A DNA stretch of 64,000 nucleotides from Cognatishimia sp. WU-CL00825 (GTDB taxonomy: Bacteria > Pseudomonadota > Alphaproteobacteria > Rhodobacterales > Rhodobacteraceae), in the NCBI RefSeq assembly GCF_040364665.1, contig NZ_BAABWX010000002.1:227731-291730 (forward strand), in the 5' to 3' direction. The translations under genes and the position numbers were made by a program. Shown one piece after another: positions 44,148-53,361 of the stretch; position 1 is the stretch's first letter; each line of letters opens with the position of its first letter. A model generated the notes under the pieces. The model did no database searches. It was not told where the DNA came from and saw nothing but the letters and a program-made list of their open reading frames with translations.

Positions 44148-45482
44148 ATGACCAAAGCCCGTTACTTACGACTTGCGGATATGCTTGCGGGGGCGATCAA
44201 GGATGGCAAACTGGCCCCGGGTCAGAAATTGCCAACCCATCGCGCCTTTGCAGAGCAATGCCATGTGGCATTGGCAACGGCGACGCGCGTCTACCAAGAG
44301 CTTGCGCGCCGTGGTTTGATAACGGGCGAAGCGGGCCGGGGCACTTTTGTGCGGGACCTTGGAGTGCCGCTCACACTTGGGGTGCATCAAACGGCCAGTG
44401 ATGGCTTGATTGACCTTGTCTTTAACATGCCCGGCGAGGCTGCGGATGCCGAGATGCTGCGCAAGGGGCTGCGACGGCTTTCGGCAGCGGGCGATCTGGA
44501 CGCTATGCTGCGCTATCAACCTCATGCCGGGCGTTTGCACGAACGCCGCATCATCGCAGACAGCCTTGCGCCACGGCTTGGCCCCGTCGATCCAGAACAG
44601 CTCTTGGTCACCTCTGGCGGCCAGCACGGGCTGGCGCTGTTGGCTCTCGGACTTTTTCAGCGCGGCGATGCCATTGCAACTGACGCCTTAACCTATCCCG
44701 GCTTCAAATCCGTCGCGGCGCTACAGGGGCTTGGCCTTGTTCCTGTACAAGGGCCGCGCGGGATGATGGACGCGGATGATCTAGAAAAACAATGCCGCGC
44801 GCACAAGCTCAGCGCGGTCTATCTGATGCCCACCGTTCACAATCCGTTAGGCGGGGTCATCGATTTGCCGACCCGCCGGCGTATTGTCGAAATCGCGCGC
44901 AAATTTGACCTGCAGATAATCGAAGACGCGGCTTATGCCTTTCTGGAACCCAACCCGCCCCCCAGCTTTGTGACGCTGGCACCCGAGCGCACGATTTATG
45001 TGGGCAGCTATTCCAAATGCCTCGCAACAGGCCTGCGTTTGGGCTTTCTGATCGCCCCCAAACCTTGCCAGATTAGACTGCAAGAGGCCATCCGGGCCAC
45101 AACTTGGAATGCACCAGCGCTGATATCTGGTCTGGTCACCGGTTGGATCCAAGACGGGACATTGCAAAACCGCGAACAGGCGCGCAGGCAGGACGGCGCA
45201 GCGCGTCAGCACCTTTGCCAGCAGATATTGGGTCCAGCGTCGGTTGTGTCACATCCCAATGCGGGCTTTGCTTGGGTGCCGCTGCATAAAGGCAGCCGAG
45301 CCGACCCCCTCATTGCGCGCCTCAAAGAACAGGGCATCTCGGTGTCTGGTGCCGCAGCATTTGCCACCACCGTTGCCATCCCGCAGGCCCTGCGTCTGGC
45401 CTTTGGTGGCGTGCCCAGCGATGCGCTAGAACAGGTTTTTCAAACGGTTTATGACACAATTGGCAATGCGCGCGTCGCATGA
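44148..45482 (+). CDS. MocR-type transcriptional regulator (GntR HTH fused to aminotransferase domain)
   Basis: A 444-residue fusion. The N-terminal GntR winged helix (about residues 5-72) reads KLAPGQKLPTHRAFAEQCHVALATATRVYQELARRGLI. A PLP type-I aminotransferase-like domain follows, with LVTSGGQHGLALLALGLFQ, the pyridoxal region TVHNPLGGV, and the PLP-binding lysine in YVGSYSKCLATGLRLGF. MocR proteins sense PLP adducts of amino acids or amines. There are no pdx synthesis genes beside it; the adjacent divergent MFS transporter is the likely target. Confidence 0.93.
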   Translation: MTKARYLRLADMLAGAIKDGKLAPGQKLPTHRAFAEQCHVALATATRVYQELARRGLITGEAGRGTFVRDLGVPLTLGVHQTASDGLIDLVFNMPGEAADAEMLRKGLRRLSAAGDLDAMLRYQPHAGRLHERRIIADSLAPRLGPVDPEQLLVTSGGQHGLALLALGLFQRGDAIATDALTYPGFKSVAALQGLGLVPVQGPRGMMDADDLEKQCRAHKLSAVYLMPTVHNPLGGVIDLPTRRRIVEIARKFDLQIIEDAAYAFLEPNPPPSFVTLAPERTIYVGSYSKCLATGLRLGFLIAPKPCQIRLQEAIRATTWNAPALISGLVTGWIQDGTLQNREQARRQDGAARQHLCQQILGPASVVSHPNAGFAWVPLHKGSRADPLIARLKEQGISVSGAAAFATTVAIPQALRLAFGGVPSDALEQVFQTVYDTIGNARVA

Positions 45483-45584
45483 GGGGCAGGGCAGTCCCCA
45501 CTCTGATGCGCATCACAGTTCTTTCCCAGCCCAGGCAATACCTATTTGCATTAGCAGTTGACGCAGAAAGGTCTGAGGCGTGAA

Positions 45585-47564
45585 ATGATGCCTATGAAAC
45601 GCAAAGTTGTCTCCGCCGCTGAAGCTGCCGCCCTAATCCGGGATGGTGACACCCTCACCACTTCTGGTTTCGTTGGTATTGGGGTTCCAGACGCGCTGTT
45701 ATCGGCGATCGAGACCCGGTTTCTGGACAGCGGCCACCCGGCAGATCTGTCGCTGGTGTTTGCCGCGGGGCAAGGTGATGGCAAAGACCGCGGTCTCAAT
45801 CATCTTGGACACGAGGGGCTGCTAAAGCGCGTGATCGGCGGGCATTGGGGATTGATCCCCAAGGTGGCCAAACTGGCCATCGAGGGCAAAATCGAGGGCT
45901 GGAACCTGCCGCAGGGCTGCATCAGTCAGCTCTACCGGGATATCGCGGCGGGCAAACCTGGAATGGTAAGCAAGGTCGGCCTTGAAACCTTTGTTGATCC
46001 ACGGCTCGGGGGCGGCGCAATCAATGACATCAGCACCGAACCCATGGTTGAACTGATCAAGATAGGCGGCGAAGATTACCTGTTTTACCCGGCCCAAAAC
46101 ATCACCGTTGCGTTGTTGCGGGGCACCACGGCAGACGAAGCGGGCAATATCTCGATGGAACGCGAGGCGCTGTTGATCGACAATTTGGCTCAGGCCATGG
46201 CAGTTAAAAACGCCGGTGGCGTGGTGATTGTGCAGGTCGAAAGGATCGCAGAGGCCCACAGTCTGCCCGCCCGCGAGGTCCATATTCCGGGCATTCTTGT
46301 CGATGCCGTAGTGGTGGCAGATCCAAAACAACATGTGCAGACCTATGGCACGGATTATAGCCATGGTTTCACCAACCGTATTCGCGCGCCGCAGGGCGAA
46401 ATTCCCCCGATGCCATTGGACATGCGTAAGATAATCGCCCGGCGCTGCGCTTTTGAATTGCCTGTGAATGGGGTGATTAACCTTGGGATCGGCATGCCCG
46501 AAGGGGTCGCTGCAGTTGCCGCCGAAGAGGGCTTGCTAAGCCACCTGACCCTGACCGCAGAGCCCGGCGTGATTGGCGGTCAGCCCGCCTCGGGGCTGGA
46601 TTTTGGGGCGGCGATCAACACCGATGCGGTGATCCCGCAGAACAACCAGTTTGATTTCTACGATGGTGGTGGGTTGGATATGGCCTGTTTGGGGCTGGCG
46701 CAGGCTGATATGGCGGGCAACGTGAATGTCTCAAGGTTCGGACCAAGGCTGGCCGGTGCTGGTGGCTTTATCAACATTAGTCAAAACGCCCGACGCGTTG
46801 TGTTTGCCGGCACCTTCACCACCGCAGGGCTCGACGTTCAGGTGCATGATGGCCACATAAACATCCGCAAGGAAGGCGCTGTCCGAAAGCTTATTCAAGC
46901 GGTCGAGCAAATTACCTTTTCAGGCCCCCGCGCCGCGCGCATCGGCCAGCCCGTGTTGTTTGTCACAGAGCGCTGTGTTTTTGAACTGTCACCCCAGGGG
47001 CTCAAACTGGTGGAAATCGCCCCCGGCGTTGATATGGAACGCGACATTCTGGGGCAAATGGACGTCGCGCCGATTGTTGCCGAAGTGCGCCAGATGGATG
47101 CGCGCATTTTTCAAGAGGCCGAGATGGGGCTGCGCAATGATTTGCTGCATCTTGATCTGCCCAGCCGGATCGCCGTGGATATAGAAACCGGTCAATTGTT
47201 CCTGAATTTCGAAAAAATGCGTGTGCGCTCGGCCGAGGATATCAGCCGTGTGCGCCAGATCGTGACCAAAACCTGCGAGGGGCTGTCCGGGCGGGTGGAT
47301 GTGATTGCCAATTATGATGGCTTTCAGATTGATGAAATGCTCGAAGCGGATTGGGCGCGCATGGTAGAGGACATGACCCAGCGCTATTACAGCAATGTCA
47401 GCCGGTATTCTGGCTCTGCGTTTATGCGTATGAAATTGCACAGGGTGTTTCCAGACGCGCGCACCCATATTTTTGAAAACAAAGCCCAAGCCAGCCGCTT
47501 TATCGGGGCGTCCGCTGCAAACAAGACCCCTGCGACGGCCCCCAACAGCAGCAGGAAACCCTAA
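45585..47564 (+). CDS. Acyl-CoA:acetate/3-ketoacid CoA-transferase, long form
   Basis: A 659-residue single-chain CoA-transferase, starting at ATG 45585 six bases after GAGG. The alpha half includes DTLTTSGFVGIGVPDALLSAIETRF, and the beta half NLGIGMPEGVAAVAAEEGL. The probable catalytic glutamate is in TAEPGVIGGQPASGLDFG. A further region of about 140 residues after the beta domain (IETGQLFLNFEKMRVRS... onward) is absent from the 523-residue relative at 18979. It is followed 120 bp later by the TIM-barrel isomerase. The two CoA-transferases are clearly diverged, so each probably belongs to its own pathway. Confidence 0.9.
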   Translation: MMPMKRKVVSAAEAAALIRDGDTLTTSGFVGIGVPDALLSAIETRFLDSGHPADLSLVFAAGQGDGKDRGLNHLGHEGLLKRVIGGHWGLIPKVAKLAIEGKIEGWNLPQGCISQLYRDIAAGKPGMVSKVGLETFVDPRLGGGAINDISTEPMVELIKIGGEDYLFYPAQNITVALLRGTTADEAGNISMEREALLIDNLAQAMAVKNAGGVVIVQVERIAEAHSLPAREVHIPGILVDAVVVADPKQHVQTYGTDYSHGFTNRIRAPQGEIPPMPLDMRKIIARRCAFELPVNGVINLGIGMPEGVAAVAAEEGLLSHLTLTAEPGVIGGQPASGLDFGAAINTDAVIPQNNQFDFYDGGGLDMACLGLAQADMAGNVNVSRFGPRLAGAGGFINISQNARRVVFAGTFTTAGLDVQVHDGHINIRKEGAVRKLIQAVEQITFSGPRAARIGQPVLFVTERCVFELSPQGLKLVEIAPGVDMERDILGQMDVAPIVAEVRQMDARIFQEAEMGLRNDLLHLDLPSRIAVDIETGQLFLNFEKMRVRSAEDISRVRQIVTKTCEGLSGRVDVIANYDGFQIDEMLEADWARMVEDMTQRYYSNVSRYSGSAFMRMKLHRVFPDARTHIFENKAQASRFIGASAANKTPATAPNSSRKP

Positions 47565-47684
47565 GTTCGGTTACGGAAATTCTGCCCGATCTGCCCCTTG
47601 ATTGGCTTGAACCGATCCCGTCGTCCGGTCTAAATACGGGTCAAAACGCGTCGCCTCGCGGTCTATCGCTCAGGAGGGCACATC

Positions 47685-48458
47685 GTGAAATTTTCCGCTA
47701 ACTTGGGTTTCCTTTGGAACGATATGCCGTTGCCAAACGCCATTATGGCTGCAAAGACCGCGGGCTTTGATGCGGTTGAATGTCATTGGCCTTATGAGCA
47801 TGCAACAGCAGATGTGCAGGCCGCGTTGCACGCCACCGGGTTAACGATGCTTGGCCTGAACACGGCGCGCGGTGACATCAACAAAGGTGAATTTGGGCTG
47901 TCTGCCCTGCCGGGGCGCAGCAAAGAAGCGCGGGCCGCCATAGATCAAGCCATCGCTTATGCCACGGCCATTCAGGCCCCCAACATTCATGTTATGGCCG
48001 GGATCGCCACAGGTGACGCCGCCGCGCAGACCTTTGCGGACAACCTGGGTTATGCCTGTGAAAAAGCCGCAGACTGCGGCAAAACCATCTTGATTGAACC
48101 GATCAACAGCCATGACATTCCGGGCTATTTTCTGACAACAACCGATCAGGCCCTGACGTTCATCAACGCGCTGGGGGCGGCAAATCTAAAACTGATGTTT
48201 GACTGTTACCATGTGCAACGCATGGGGGGTGATGTGTTTCAGCAGCTCACTGATTTGCAGCCGTGGATCGGCCACATACAGATCGCCGCAGTGCCGGATC
48301 GTGGTGCGCCCGATCACGGGGAACTTGACTATAACAAGGTGTTTTCGCTCTTAAAAACCTTGGGCCACAGCGCGGCGATTGGGGCTGAATATAAACCGCA
48401 AGGCGACACGGAACAGTCATTGGGCTGGCTCAAGGCGCAAAAGGCACACTGCGGCTAA
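47685..48458 (+). CDS. Hydroxypyruvate isomerase-family TIM-barrel protein
   Basis: A 257-residue xylose-isomerase-like TIM barrel of the Hyi type. The start is GTG at 47685, exactly placed behind CAGGAGGG. The opening KFSANLGFLWNDMPLPNAI is typical. The metal and substrate residues lie in ILIEPINSHDIPGYF, LMFDCYHVQRMGGD, HIQIAAVPDRGAPDHGELDY and IGAEYKP. It would interconvert hydroxypyruvate and tartronate semialdehyde or a related keto/aldehyde acid. No other glyoxylate genes are adjacent, so an otherwise related sugar-acid isomerase is possible. Confidence 0.9.
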   Translation: MKFSANLGFLWNDMPLPNAIMAAKTAGFDAVECHWPYEHATADVQAALHATGLTMLGLNTARGDINKGEFGLSALPGRSKEARAAIDQAIAYATAIQAPNIHVMAGIATGDAAAQTFADNLGYACEKAADCGKTILIEPINSHDIPGYFLTTTDQALTFINALGAANLKLMFDCYHVQRMGGDVFQQLTDLQPWIGHIQIAAVPDRGAPDHGELDYNKVFSLLKTLGHSAAIGAEYKPQGDTEQSLGWLKAQKAHCG

Positions 48459-49049
48459 CCCCATTCACGCAACCATGGCTGTGTGTTTCAACACCCAAGC
48501 CCTTAACTATGCATTGGCGCGGCATGTCCGGATCGAGCCCAATGTGTAAAAAGCTGCGCGACGCACGATCGGCAGCTTTCGGCATAGGCATAGCGAGTGC
48601 GTGAATTAACGGGCTAGCTGCGACACTCACAATCGACGGTTCGCCCTGCTCTCAAATAAAGGTCATGGGCGGTATTAGAACCCCGTTCAACCCAACTAAC
48701 ATTGTAATCAAAGCGCTAAAATGTTATATGAAGGATACAAAGTTGTGGTTTACTTCGGCAGAGGCGTATCGCCTGCCAGAGCGGACGACGATCTTCTATC
48801 ATAAAAATTCAACTGTCACGTGCCGCATCAGGGCAATGACATTGGGAAGGGTGCCGATGTTATCGCGCACGACCGCAACGTCCTTGCCGTAGGTACAGGC
48901 AACTTTGACGGCTGCTCTAGCCCCTGAACTGGGGTCAGACAAGAACAGCGCGGTGCCGACCATCGGCACAACGTAGATACGCCTCTGATACCATATCGTG
49001 TCAGCGTAAAAATAGTGAGGCGGCGCTTTCTCCGTCAAAGGATCAACAA
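48459..49049. other. Gene-poor segment between the isomerase and a small membrane protein
   Basis: About 590 bp. It contains a hairpin AAAGCTGC/GCAGCTTT (48550-48557 with 48572-48579) of unknown role. A possible 79-codon frame on the minus strand runs from a TTG at 49038 to 48799 and has a tolerable composition, but it lacks a ribosome-binding site; I do not call it a gene. The segment looks less compact and less GC-rich than the flanking operons, which fits a boundary of accessory DNA. I see no repeat, attachment site or integrase. Confidence 0.35.
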
Positions 49050-49403
49050 ATGACTTTTCCTGAATGGACGAAACCCGGCCTTTACGGTGCGTTGGGTGGT
49101 GCGGTTGCGATTTCTATCCTTGGCTTTACGTGGGGTGGTTGGACGACAAGCGGCAGTGCCCAGACTATGGCTCAGGACTTGGCGATTGAAGAAGTGACTT
49201 TGGCGATGGTTCCGGTGTGTCTGAACAACTCAGAGTCCGATCCGGAACGCGCAGAGAAACTTACAAATCTTGGGGATCTCTCCGGCTTTGGCCGCCGCAA
49301 AGCAATGATGGAAACGGGATGGGCGATCCGCCCCGGTTCAGATGCTTCAGACCGCAACCTTGCAGAAGCTTGTCTCGCGGGGCTTAATTTGGATGGGTCA
49401 TAA
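49050..49403 (+). CDS. Small conserved-looking membrane-anchored protein of unknown function
   Basis: A 117-residue protein following AAAGGA. One hydrophobic segment (PGLYGALGGAVAISILGFTWGGW, about residues 8-30) anchors or exports it. The remainder is soluble and contains two widely separated cysteines (VPVCLNN and LAEACLAGL) that could pair outside the membrane. I recognise no named family; the composition and the strong start context support a real gene. It overlaps the start of the repeat protein by about ten bases. Confidence 0.6.
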   Translation: MTFPEWTKPGLYGALGGAVAISILGFTWGGWTTSGSAQTMAQDLAIEEVTLAMVPVCLNNSESDPERAEKLTNLGDLSGFGRRKAMMETGWAIRPGSDASDRNLAEACLAGLNLDGS

Positions 49404-50220
49404 ATCCACTGCATTACCACAATCGACATTCGCAATTTGCGACGCTCCTAGGTTTACCAGTACCCGAGTTCTTTGGGCCTTTTTCTTCGGACCACTTTTG
49501 GCGCTTCTAATCTTGGTGTTGCCTGCGATCTCACAAACCATGCCTGAAAACGCCAGCGCAAAGAGTTATGGGGATGGTTGGGAATGCAATATCGGGTACC
49601 GGCTATCAGGTGACACCTGTTCAGCGATTGTGGTCCCGGAAAATGCGTATGAAACGCTGCGCGCCTATGGTTCCGGATGGGAATGTCACCATGGCTATCG
49701 CGAGATTGATGAAACAACCTGCGTTGCAGTGATTGTCCCCGATGGCGGTTTCTTGGACCCTTCGGGCAAACGCTGGCACTGCCTGCGCGGATTTTTCAAA
49801 GTTGATAATATCTGCCAAGAGGTCATCGTGCCGGAAAACGGCTACCTGGTGAAAGCCTCCTATGGGTCAGCATGGGAATGTAGACGTGGGTTTGAGAAGG
49901 ACAACGACAAGTGCAGTGCAATTGAGGTTCCGATCAACGGGTATCTTACTGGATCTCGTTACGGACAGCTGTGGACCTGTGAACGTGGGTTCTTTGAACG
50001 AGACGGTCTATGCGCGGCAATAGTCATTCCAGAGTTCGCAATTCTTGACAGCACATCTTACGGCTCAGGATGGAAATGCGAGAGGGGTTATGAAGTTGCA
50101 GGTGCGGGCTGCGAAGCGATCAATGTCCCTGAAAATGCCCATCTCGACAGGTCTGGAAACCGGTGGGAATGCAACCGGAACTTTCAGAAATCCAAGGGCC
50201 AGTGCGTTCTTAAAAACTAA
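49393..50220 (+). CDS. Exported cysteine-rich protein with seven W-x-C-x2-G-[YF] repeats
   Basis: About 275 residues from the ATG at 49393 (MGHKSTALPQ); an earlier in-frame codon inside the previous gene is less likely. A hydrophobic segment (VLWAFFFGPLLALLILVLPAIS) precedes the export boundary. The rest is seven tandem units of 31-34 residues. Each has the pattern W-x-C-x2-[GN]-[YF]-x5-7-C and then I-x-V-P-E-N-x-Y/H-L, with two cysteines per unit, 14 in all. This suggests a rod of disulphide-stapled modules on or outside the cell. I cannot assign a function. The next gene downstream is DUF1611. Confidence 0.75.
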   Translation: MGHKSTALPQSTFAICDAPRFTSTRVLWAFFFGPLLALLILVLPAISQTMPENASAKSYGDGWECNIGYRLSGDTCSAIVVPENAYETLRAYGSGWECHHGYREIDETTCVAVIVPDGGFLDPSGKRWHCLRGFFKVDNICQEVIVPENGYLVKASYGSAWECRRGFEKDNDKCSAIEVPINGYLTGSRYGQLWTCERGFFERDGLCAAIVIPEFAILDSTSYGSGWKCERGYEVAGAGCEAINVPENAHLDRSGNRWECNRNFQKSKGQCVLKN

Positions 50221-50286
50221 GCGCATGCACCAAGATGCCCGCTTCAGCACAGGTCCTGTAACAGTCGCGCTATTAAAGGAAACAAA

Positions 50287-51477
50287 ATGAAAACCGAAAT
50301 CCAGACGGGTGATACTGTACGCCGTCCCATCAGGGGCGCTCAAGCGCCTCCTATGATCGGTGACAAACCGACACGAACGTCTTCGCTCACTCAGATCCCG
50401 ACCGCGGTTGTCTATTGCGAAGGCAACTTTGCCAAAATTGATGGCAAGACAGCGAACGGCCTTGTGCGTCATTCAGAGGCGTACCAAATTGTCTCGGTCA
50501 TCGACAGTACCCGCAGCGGTGAGAACAGCGGGCAGGTTCTGGATGACGTTTTGAACAATATACCAATTTTCAAAGACCTAGATGCTGCCGTCGGCCGCGA
50601 GCTCCATAAGCCTGATACATTCATCTATGGAATGGCTCCCTCATCAGGGCAGCTTTCGACTTTTGATCGTGGCGTCGTGCTCGATGCAATCGCGCGTGGA
50701 ATGAACATCGTTAGTGGCTTGCATGAATATCTGAGCGACGACTCCGAAATCACGCAAGCGGCGATAGCAAGACAAGTCACCTTGCGCGACATCCGCAAAC
50801 CAAAGCCCAGCAAAGATATGCGTTTATTTGACGGCAGTGTCGCTGGGGTCGCTGCTCTGCGGATTGCTGTTCTTGGAACCGATTGCGCCATTGGCAAAAG
50901 AACCACTGCAACGGTTTTGGCCCGGCATTTGAACGCGATCGGCGTCAAGACTGTACTGGTGGGCACAGGCCAGACGGGTCTGATGCAGGGCGCAAAATAT
51001 GGTGTGGCCATGGATGCCGTGCCGCCCCAATTCTGCTGCGGCGAACTTGAGGGCGCTATTGTTGCGGCCTCAGAAGCGGAGCAACCCGAAGTGATTTTGA
51101 TCGAAGGCCAAGGTGCATTGAGCCATCCAGCGTTCTGCACATCAGCCTTTATCTTACGCGGTAGCCAACCGGACGCTGTCATCCTTCAGCATGCTCCCAA
51201 ACGGGCCCATCGTTGCGATTTTCCTGACATGCGAATGCCCACACCGGCGAGTGAGATTGCTTTGATCGAGGCATTTGCTGACACCAAGGTCATCGGCGTT
51301 ACGCTCAATCACGAAAGTATGTCTGAAACCGAGATCACAAACACCATTGCCCACCTGACAAAAAAACTCAGCCTGCCTGTGACTGATGTTCTCAGCAGAC
51401 CAGCTGCACATTTGCTCGACATGGTTGTTGGGGCTTATCCCGGTCTACAGCAAGAAACGTCGTTGGGCGCGATTTGA
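50287..51477 (+). CDS. DUF1611 family protein (DgcN-like, D-amino-acid N-acyl/acetyltransferase candidate)
   Basis: A 396-residue DUF1611 protein. The ATG follows AAAGGA. The N-terminal half has the CEGNFAKIDGKTANGLVRHSEAY strand and VVSVIDST-like Rossmann text. The C-terminal half has a P-loop, VLGTDCAIGKRTTA, near residues 195-208, then VGTGQTGLMQG and LIEGQGALSHPAF. As I recall, one member, DgcN, was described as a D-glutamate N-acetyltransferase in marine bacteria that works with a racemase. It overlaps the racemase gene by four bases, a strong sign of joint function. The exact substrate is inference. Confidence 0.85.
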   Translation: MKTEIQTGDTVRRPIRGAQAPPMIGDKPTRTSSLTQIPTAVVYCEGNFAKIDGKTANGLVRHSEAYQIVSVIDSTRSGENSGQVLDDVLNNIPIFKDLDAAVGRELHKPDTFIYGMAPSSGQLSTFDRGVVLDAIARGMNIVSGLHEYLSDDSEITQAAIARQVTLRDIRKPKPSKDMRLFDGSVAGVAALRIAVLGTDCAIGKRTTATVLARHLNAIGVKTVLVGTGQTGLMQGAKYGVAMDAVPPQFCCGELEGAIVAASEAEQPEVILIEGQGALSHPAFCTSAFILRGSQPDAVILQHAPKRAHRCDFPDMRMPTPASEIALIEAFADTKVIGVTLNHESMSETEITNTIAHLTKKLSLPVTDVLSRPAAHLLDMVVGAYPGLQQETSLGAI

Positions 51478-52595
51478 AGTGCCCGCGCATAGACGTTGAT
51501 CTGCGCAAGATACGCCACAACACTCGCACGATTGTCGAGCGGTTAAAGGTGGGTGGCATCCGCGTGAGCGCAGTGACCAAAGCTGTGTGTGGCCATCCGG
51601 CCATCGCCCAAGCAATGCTTGATGGTGGCGCACAGGGTTTGGCCGAGGCGCGGTTGAGCAATGTTAGGCGCTTACGCCAAGTTGGGATGACTTGCCCAAT
51701 CACCTTGATCAGAACTCCAATGCTGAGCCAGGTCGATGACGTGGTGCAATTCTGCGAGGCGAGCTACAACACAGAGGTTACTGTGATTGAGGCCTTGGCT
51801 GTTGCCGCGCTCCAGCAAAACAAGGTTCACGGCATTATTCTGATGGTCGAAATGGGTGACCAACGAGAAGGGATCATGCCACAAGACATCGGCCATATGG
51901 CTCAGCAGGTGGTGGACATGCCCGGCGTGGTGCTGAAAGGCATTGGAGCCAACTTCGCGTGTCTGAGTGGGATTGCACCAACCGCCGCCAAGATGCAGGC
52001 TTTGTCTATTCTTGCCATTGACGTCGAAAAACAAAGTGGCCCATCGCTTGATACAGTATCTGGCGGCAATTCTGTAAATTTGCCATGGGCGTTTGGTGCG
52101 CGCATCACAGGGCGGATTAATGATCTACGCGTCGGAGAAGCAATTCTGCTTGGTGTCGATCCGATCACAGGGAATCAGATCGGTGGAATGTTTCGAGATG
52201 CCTTCACGCTTGTCGCCGAAGTTATTGAGACAGACACCATCTGTGCGCGCCAACCTATGAACTGTGCCGATCCTACCTTGGCAACAATTCGGCTTGTTCC
52301 CGCCACTTCAGAAACGACGCGTATCATTCTTGCCATTGGGTATCAGGACACGGATGCGGCAGGGCTCTCGATGCCGTCGGGCAATACTCTCATCGGTGCA
52401 ACAAGTGATCATCTGGTTGTTGGTGCCAAAGACACAGCGCTCTGCGTTGGATCGGAAATGCAGTTTAACATGAACTATGGCGCCTTGATGCGCGCCATGG
52501 CCGCTCCTGATATTCTAACAATTCTGCATGATGATCGACCGGATCAAAACACACATCATCACCAAGGCCCAAGCAAACACCTAGCATTGGTTTGA
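51474..52595 (+). CDS. Fold-type III PLP amino-acid racemase (alanine/ornithine racemase family)
   Basis: A 373-residue PLP enzyme of the alanine-racemase-like fold. The pyridoxal lysine lies in VSAVTKAVCGHP near residue 35. Barrel strands PITLIRTPMLSQVDDVV, IILMVEMGDQREGI and VKGIGANFACLSG-like text follow, with a C-terminal beta domain. Length and motif spacing resemble ornithine/other basic-amino-acid racemases rather than biosynthetic Alr. With the preceding DUF1611 gene it forms a two-gene module likely converting a D-amino acid to a usable form. The start is a TTG or similar weak codon at the ATGA-type overlap. Confidence 0.88.
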   Translation: MKCPRIDVDLRKIRHNTRTIVERLKVGGIRVSAVTKAVCGHPAIAQAMLDGGAQGLAEARLSNVRRLRQVGMTCPITLIRTPMLSQVDDVVQFCEASYNTEVTVIEALAVAALQQNKVHGIILMVEMGDQREGIMPQDIGHMAQQVVDMPGVVLKGIGANFACLSGIAPTAAKMQALSILAIDVEKQSGPSLDTVSGGNSVNLPWAFGARITGRINDLRVGEAILLGVDPITGNQIGGMFRDAFTLVAEVIETDTICARQPMNCADPTLATIRLVPATSETTRIILAIGYQDTDAAGLSMPSGNTLIGATSDHLVVGAKDTALCVGSEMQFNMNYGALMRAMAAPDILTILHDDRPDQNTHHHQGPSKHLALV

Positions 52596-52642
52596 ACGAT
52601 TTCGCCCCAATGTGCCCAACAAATTCACGAGGAGAAAATCAA

Positions 52643-52828
52643 TTGACCAAGCTGACAAAAACAAGCGCATTCAAAGCTCGAATTCCCAAATCCGAAACGC
52701 CCATGGACAAGACCACCCGGATCGTCCGGAAGATGGTCGAAGAAGAGGCTGAACAGCGGCAAGCCAAGAATGACCGGCTACGTATTGCACGCCTCGAACG
52801 AGAAGCGCACACTCCGAAAAAAAACTAG
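52643..52828 (+). CDS. Small basic/acidic helical protein, unknown function
   Basis: A 61-residue frame from TTG at 52643, eight bases after GAGGAG. The sequence is highly charged and helix-forming (DKTTRIVRKMVEEEAEQRQAKND), without cysteines or membrane segments. Charged short proteins of this kind, with SAFKAR...ETPMDKTT-type openings, occur in Rhodobacteraceae, but I cannot name a family. It lies just behind the racemase gene and may be cotranscribed. Confidence 0.5.
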   Translation: MTKLTKTSAFKARIPKSETPMDKTTRIVRKMVEEEAEQRQAKNDRLRIARLEREAHTPKKN

Positions 52829-52938
52829 CGTTGGTGCTCCGGATAAGGCAATCCAAGGCTGCCATATCGCAATAAACTGCTTTTCGACCGCGCCTTTCAA
52901 ATTTCAATGGCGCAACAACAAGCGCGAAGGATTTAATT

Positions 52939-53220
52939 ATGACGCAACTAGGCGAAAGCGCTACAAAAGTTCACTATATTTGCCAGACATATGTGGAACA
53001 AAAACCCGGTCGAAACGGGCAAGCTGGCCTGAAAATTGGCAAGCAATTTCAATATTCAACTGCGGCAGAAGCTCAGAACAGAGCAGAACGCGAGGCCCAG
53101 TCCACGGATTGCGCCGGTGCTGATGCCTATATGATTAGTGAAGACCCAAACAGTGGCGAAGTCGGATCACCAAACTTCCTTGTCAGGCTTGGAAACGTTC
53201 CGGAATTTGACGATTTCTAG
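52939..53220 (+). CDS. Small hypothetical protein
   Basis: A 93-residue protein with a good GAAGGA ribosome-binding site. It is soluble, with an LKIGKQFQYSTAAEAQNRAEREAQ segment suggesting an alpha-beta fold, and ends in acidic residues. Two cysteines (YICQTY and TDCAGAD) are too few for an obvious metal site. I do not recognise a family. It closes the accessory stretch before the convergent antiporter gene. Confidence 0.6.
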   Translation: MTQLGESATKVHYICQTYVEQKPGRNGQAGLKIGKQFQYSTAAEAQNRAEREAQSTDCAGADAYMISEDPNSGEVGSPNFLVRLGNVPEFDDF

Positions 53221-53361
53221 AAGCACGCTACGAGCAATGGGCCTGCCGACAAGGCTTGCGATGATCATGGTCTGAGTTGTTAGAAAAGCGGCCATTGGAT
53301 CATACTGGCGAACGGGCGCTTTATCCCGCACGCCCGATACTCATCAATGTCGCCCAAACGG

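Noticed and set aside
48799-49038. 79-codon minus-strand frame in the gene-poor segment
   Set aside because: Composition is tolerable, but it starts at TTG without a ribosome-binding site, and no family is recognised; kept only as a remark.
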